Shown: piece after piece, positions 60,419-64,000 of the stretch
Numbering within the stretch: the first letter of the stretch is position 1
Layout of the letters: each line of letters begins with the position of its first letter
Assembly: GCA_900315035.1 (NCBI GenBank)
Contig: OMXO01000023.1
Location: 22,558 to 86,557, forward strand
DNA: 64,000 nt
Reading direction: 5' to 3'
From: an uncultured Prevotella sp.
GTDB taxonomy: Bacteria; Bacteroidota; Bacteroidia; Bacteroidales; Bacteroidaceae
Translations under genes and position numbers: made by a program
Notes under the pieces: model-generated
The model's input: the letters and a program-made list of their open reading frames with translations, nothing else
What the model was told of the DNA's origin: nothing
The model's database searches: none

Positions 60419-61702
60419 ATGTGCGATATCAAGAATATGAGGCAGGAAATGCAAGATGTTCTCCAGCAGAACATCCTATACTTTTGGCTTGAGAAAATGC
60501 AGGACCATGAGCATGGTGGCTTTTATGGCCGTATCGATGCCGACGAGGTGCTACATCCCGAAGCAGAGAAGGGTGCCATCCTCAATGCCCGTATCCTCTG
60601 GTCGTTCTCGGCTGCCTATCGTGTACTGGGGAACCCGGAATATCTCGAGGCCGCTACCCGTGCTAAGGACTATATCATCGACCACTTTATCGACAAGGAG
60701 TATGGTGGCGTGTATTGGAGTCTGGATTATCTGGGTAATCCCCTCGATACCAAGAAACAGTTCTATGCCATCGGCTTCGTGATCTATGGCCTGACCGAAT
60801 ATGCTCGTGCTACGGGCGACAGAGAGGCCTTGGACTATGCCCTGCAGTTGTATGATTGCATCGAGGAACATGCACTCGACCGTGAACGTAACGGCTATAT
60901 CGAGGCTTGTACGCGAGAGTGGGGCGAGATAGCAGATATGCGCTTGTCGGAACTGGATGCCAACTATCCCAAGTCGCAGAATACCCATCTGCACATCATC
61001 GAACCCTATACCAATCTGCTCAGGTGTCTGAAAGAGATGCGGGCGCAAGAGACTTGTGATTACGTGCCTGCCATTGGTGCCGTGCTGCCGGTGGGTATTA
61101 GCGTACCTATGGAGACTATCGTGAGCGTGGAGGCATCGTTGCGTAACCTGATAGACATCTTTACCGATCGCATCTTGAACCCAGAGACGCATCATCTCGA
61201 CCTCTTCTTTGAGATGGACTGGACTCGAGGTGCAGGACATCTGGAGAGCTACGGCCACGATATCGAGTGCTCCTGGCTGATGCATGAGGCTGCCCTCGTG
61301 CTGGGTGACAAGGATGTGCTTGCCAAGGTGGAACCCATCGTGCAGATGGTCGCCAAGGCCTCTGAGAAGGGACTGCGCCCCGACGGATCGATGATTCATG
61401 AGGCAAACCTGGATACGGGATATGTCGATGATGATCTCCATTGGTGGGTTCAGGCTGAGAACGTCGTAGGCTGGTTCAATATCTACCAGTATTTTGGCGA
61501 CAAGGAGGCACTCCGGCGGGCTGACCGCTGCTGGAACTACATCAAGAATCAGATCATAGACTGGGAGAATGGGGAATGGCATTGGAGCCGCCATCCAGAT
61601 GGTACCCTGAATACGGTTGACGACAAGGCCGGCTTCTGGAAATGCCCTTATCACAATAGCCGGATGTGTCTCGAAATCATAGAAAGAACTGCGGAAATGT
61701 AA
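60419..61702 (+). CDS. Mannobiose/cellobiose 2-epimerase
   Basis: A 427-residue (alpha/alpha)6-barrel of the N-acylglucosamine 2-epimerase group. HEHGGFYGRIDADE, LNARILWSFSAAYR, SQNTHLHIIEPYTNLLR and DDLHWWVQAENVVGWFN hold the histidines of the cellobiose 2-epimerase family. It would turn mannobiose into mannosyl-glucose for the GH130 enzyme. It is the last gene of the mannan operon. An in-frame ATG six codons downstream is an alternative start. nuoA follows with its own promoter. Confidence 0.92.
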   Translation: MCDIKNMRQEMQDVLQQNILYFWLEKMQDHEHGGFYGRIDADEVLHPEAEKGAILNARILWSFSAAYRVLGNPEYLEAATRAKDYIIDHFIDKEYGGVYWSLDYLGNPLDTKKQFYAIGFVIYGLTEYARATGDREALDYALQLYDCIEEHALDRERNGYIEACTREWGEIADMRLSELDANYPKSQNTHLHIIEPYTNLLRCLKEMRAQETCDYVPAIGAVLPVGISVPMETIVSVEASLRNLIDIFTDRILNPETHHLDLFFEMDWTRGAGHLESYGHDIECSWLMHEAALVLGDKDVLAKVEPIVQMVAKASEKGLRPDGSMIHEANLDTGYVDDDLHWWVQAENVVGWFNIYQYFGDKEALRRADRCWNYIKNQIIDWENGEWHWSRHPDGTLNTVDDKAGFWKCPYHNSRMCLEIIERTAEM

Positions 61703-61753
61703 CGTTCTGAAAAGTTTTTTATAAATATTCGGAAGATTTACAATTTTTTGTTG

Positions 61754-61761
61754 TACCTTTG
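61754..61761 (+). promoter_or_regulatory. -7 promoter box for the nuo operon
   Basis: TACCTTTG, 84 bases before the nuoA ATG at 61846. The long leader in between shows no ORF or clear hairpin. Confidence 0.65.
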
Positions 61762-61845
61762 CAGCTGAAAAGCCGTGAAGGTACTTCTTTTTTGCCGTAA
61801 CTGCTTAGAAACGAGAACAATATTGTTATAACATTATATAGTTTT

Positions 61846-62196
61846 ATGAATTTTGCTTTGTTAATTACCGTCTTGGTGACGGCTATTACATTGGTGGTAG
61901 CGGCTTACGTGATGGCCAAGCTGTTGGGACCAAGGTCCTACGCGAAGGTGAAAGGCGAGCCGTATGAGAGTGGTATTCCAACCCGAGGCAGTTCGTGGCT
62001 GCCCGTCTCTGTAGGGTTCTATCTCTTCGCCATTTTGTTTCTCATGTTTGATGTGGAAACGGTGTTTCTGTATCCGTGGGCAGTAGTAGTGAAGGATTTC
62101 GGTGCGATGGCATTGCTGAGCATCGGCTTCTTCTTGGTGGTTCTTGTTTTAGGCTTGGCTTATGCCTGGCGGAAAGGAGACTTGGAATGGAAGTAA
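61846..62196 (+). CDS. nuoA: NADH-quinone oxidoreductase subunit A
   Basis: A 116-residue membrane protein with three helices. It contains KVKGEPYESGIPTRG (the loop between helices 1 and 2 that joins the quinone site) and FLMFDVETVFLYPWAVV (conserved acidic pair). It is part of the membrane arm of complex I. The nuoB start overlaps its end by 10 bases. The Bacteroidota complex often lacks NuoE/F/G, but the downstream genes are outside the window. Confidence 0.95.
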   Translation: MNFALLITVLVTAITLVVAAYVMAKLLGPRSYAKVKGEPYESGIPTRGSSWLPVSVGFYLFAILFLMFDVETVFLYPWAVVVKDFGAMALLSIGFFLVVLVLGLAYAWRKGDLEWK

Positions 62197-62921
62197 GAAA
62201 GCCGCACATTAAGAGTATCCCCTACGAGGAGTGGAATGATAACTCGTCGTTGGAGAAGATTGTTGACGAGCTCCATGAGGGCGGTGTCAATGTGATTACG
62301 GGCTCGCTCGACCAGTTGATTAACTGGGGTCGAAGCAACTCGCTGTGGTCACTTACCTTTGCCACATCATGCTGTGGTATCGAGTTCATGGCTTGCGGTT
62401 GTGCCCGTTACGACTTTGCACGTTTCGGTTTCGAGGTAACTCGTAACTCTCCCCGTCAGGCCGACCTGATTATGTGTGCAGGAACCATTACCCATAAGAT
62501 GGCTCCGGCGCTGAAGCGTTTGTATGATGAGATGGCTGAGCCGAAATATGTGATTGCCGTCGGTGGCTGTGCCATCAGTGGTGGTCCGTTCAAGTCAAGC
62601 TATCATGTCGTGAAGGGCATTGAGGAGATTGTGCCCGTAGATGTGTTTATTCCTGGTTGCCCTCCGCGCCCCGAGGCTATCATGTATGGCATGATGCAGC
62701 TGCAGCGCAAGGTGAAGATTGAGAAATTCTTTGGCGGTGCTAACCATAAGCAGACCGCTGAGGAGCGCGAACTCGGCGTTTCCAACGAGGAACTGACATT
62801 CCGTTCAAAGCATCATGATCATCGTCGTGAACCAGTGGTGATTACTGATGTTCCCCAGGCATTTGTAGAAGAAATGAAGGCTGTTCAGGCAGAAACTAAA
62901 GCAGAGGAGAATAAGGCATGA
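62187..62921 (+). CDS. nuoB: NADH-quinone oxidoreductase subunit B
   Basis: A 244-residue iron-sulfur subunit. TFATSCCGIEFMACG with its double cysteine, VGGCAISGGPF, and VFIPGCPPRPEAIMYG supply the four ligands of cluster N2. It is longer than usual at the C-terminus (extra about 50 charged residues ending ETKAEENKA). The ATG at 62187 lies within nuoA; an earlier in-frame ATG at 62076 belongs to the nuoA region and is rejected. nuoCD overlaps by 4 bases (ATGA). Confidence 0.94.
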   Translation: MEVRKPHIKSIPYEEWNDNSSLEKIVDELHEGGVNVITGSLDQLINWGRSNSLWSLTFATSCCGIEFMACGCARYDFARFGFEVTRNSPRQADLIMCAGTITHKMAPALKRLYDEMAEPKYVIAVGGCAISGGPFKSSYHVVKGIEEIVPVDVFIPGCPPRPEAIMYGMMQLQRKVKIEKFFGGANHKQTAEERELGVSNEELTFRSKHHDHRREPVVITDVPQAFVEEMKAVQAETKAEENKA

Positions 62922-64000
62922 AATTAGAGTTCTTATCATTCGATTTTGACAAGTTCGCCTCTGAGATGCAGAACTTGAAAGACAAGAAAGGCTTCGACTA
63001 TCTTGTTACCATCGTAGGCGAGGACTTTGGTGCCCAAGAAGGAAATGGTCAGACCGGTGAATCCAGTCTCGGATGCGTGTATATCCTTGAGAATACCACT
63101 ACTCATGAGCGCTGCTCAGTCAAGATGTTGGCTAAGACGCAGGTTTGCGGCGACGGCATGTCTAGTAATGGTACCAGCGAACTGGAAGGACAGATGGTTC
63201 CCTTTATCCCGACCGTTTCCAATATCTGGCGCGTAGCTGACCTGTTGGAGCGCGAGGTTTACGATTTCTATGGCATCGTGTTCCTAGGCCATCCCGATAT
63301 GCGCCGTCTTTTCTTGCGTAGCGACTTTAAGGGCTATCCTTTCCGTAAAGACTGGGAGTTCAATGACAAATATACACTTGAGGACGACGTAGAGCCCGAC
63401 TATGGTTTGGAGTTCTACCTCGACAAGGATGGTGTTCTGCAGAGCAAGCAGAACAAACTGTTTGGCCCAGATGACTATGTGATTAACATTGGTCCTCAGC
63501 ACCCTGCAACTCACGGTGTGCTCCGTTTGCAGACCGTGCTGAACGGTGAAACAGTCAAGCGCATCTATCCTCATCTGGGTTATATCCATCGTGCTATTGA
63601 GAAGATGTGGGAAGGAATGACCTATCCCCAGACACTGGCTCTGACCGATCGTCTGAACTATCTGGGGGCCATGCAGCATCGTCATGCATTGGTAGGCGTG
63701 ATTGAGGAAGGCATGGGCGTAGAACTGACCGACCGCATCAAGTATATCCGTACCATTATGGATGAACTTCAGCGTCTTGACTCTCACTTGCTCTACACCT
63801 CGTGTGTGGCTCAGGACCTTGGCGCTCTCACTGGTATGCTGTATGGCATGCGCGATCGTGAGCACGTATTGAACATCATGGAGGAGACCACTGGTGGACG
63901 TCTGATTCAGAATTATTATAGAATAGGTGGTCTGCAGGATGACATCGATCCTAACTTCGTCAAGAACTGTAAGGATCTGGTGAAGTATCTGCGTCCTACC
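62918..64000 (+). CDS. nuoCD: NADH-quinone oxidoreductase subunits C and D fused, 3' end outside window
   Basis: 361 codons are visible, starting MKLEFLSFDFDKFASEMQNL. The NuoC part ends with WRVADLLEREVYDFYGIVF and the NuoC signature DMRRLFLRSDFKGYPFRKDW. The NuoD part begins YVINIGPQHPATHGVLRLQ, then HLGYIHRAIEKMWEGMTYPQ. No stop separates them, so this is the fused form. It forms the peripheral arm near the quinone site. The ATG overlaps the nuoB stop. The frame is open to the right edge. Confidence 0.95.
   Translation, partial: MKLEFLSFDFDKFASEMQNLKDKKGFDYLVTIVGEDFGAQEGNGQTGESSLGCVYILENTTTHERCSVKMLAKTQVCGDGMSSNGTSELEGQMVPFIPTVSNIWRVADLLEREVYDFYGIVFLGHPDMRRLFLRSDFKGYPFRKDWEFNDKYTLEDDVEPDYGLEFYLDKDGVLQSKQNKLFGPDDYVINIGPQHPATHGVLRLQTVLNGETVKRIYPHLGYIHRAIEKMWEGMTYPQTLALTDRLNYLGAMQHRHALVGVIEEGMGVELTDRIKYIRTIMDELQRLDSHLLYTSCVAQDLGALTGMLYGMRDREHVLNIMEETTGGRLIQNYYRIGGLQDDIDPNFVKNCKDLVKYLRPT

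Noticed and set aside
1-64000. CRISPR arrays, tRNA/rRNA genes, insertion sequences or prophage genes
   Set aside because: No regular repeat-spacer array, cloverleaf, transposase or phage protein was seen by reading; a covariance-model scan was not possible here.

Overview
The window looks like chromosomal DNA of a Bacteroidota bacterium, most likely of the Prevotella group (inference). Support: most transcription units start with the Bacteroidota -7 box TAnnTTTG; the families present are typical of the phylum (DUF4924, DUF3667, DUF4421, a reg_prop/Y_Y_Y hybrid regulator, mannobiose 2-epimerase with GH130, mutA/mutB, fused nuoCD). I see no rRNA, tRNA, CRISPR array, insertion sequence or phage gene. 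Two conserved housekeeping genes (mutB and pgk) are broken by short deletions and by a tandem copy of one stretch in two synonymous versions. This suggests the sequence joins two strains, probably at assembly.

Layout. 1-8.2 kb: start of a ROK kinase, then a plus-strand run of LysE exporter, DUF4924, rfbD, prfC, a Sua5/YrdC protein, a ClC channel, fmt, a 34-codon small ORF and rpe. 8.1-15 kb: an ECF sigma factor, a fused sugar kinase/nucleotidyltransferase, rfbA, a hypothetical gene, then a coiled-coil protein, ZapA and RNase Y. 14.9-17.9 kb: a minus-strand operon with a SpoIIAB-like kinase, a STAS antagonist, a LuxR regulator with a degenerate receiver, a Rid-family protein and an FMN-binding protein. 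17.9-27.5 kb: a propionate/succinate block. An AspT-type transporter and three subunits of a sodium-pumping biotin decarboxylase run left, methylmalonyl-CoA mutase (mutA, broken mutB) runs right, followed by a geranylgeranyl-reductase-like flavoprotein.

27.6-34.9 kb: a small hypothetical gene, broken pgk, queC, radA, a binding-protein-like lipoprotein and a large TPR protein. 34.8-42.7 kb: a minus-strand envelope operon with kdsA, kdsD, a 1257-residue regulator that has lost its phosphorelay residues, a phospholipase-D-type protein and a membrane acyltransferase. 42.8-53.4 kb: a MscS-type channel, a BadF-type sugar kinase, an M13 peptidase lipoprotein, a PI-PLC-like lipoprotein, and two DUF3667 proteins around a DUF4421 protein.

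53.7-61.7 kb: a tiny 35-codon transcription unit, then a mannan operon (GH5 mannanase, CE7-like esterase, GH26 mannanase, GH130 phosphorylase, GPH symporter, mannobiose 2-epimerase). Together these would cut mannan outside the cytoplasm, import mannobiose, epimerise it to mannosyl-glucose and phosphorolyse it. 61.8 kb to the end: nuoA, nuoB and the start of a fused nuoCD.

All functions are read from motifs and family memory. No database search was run.
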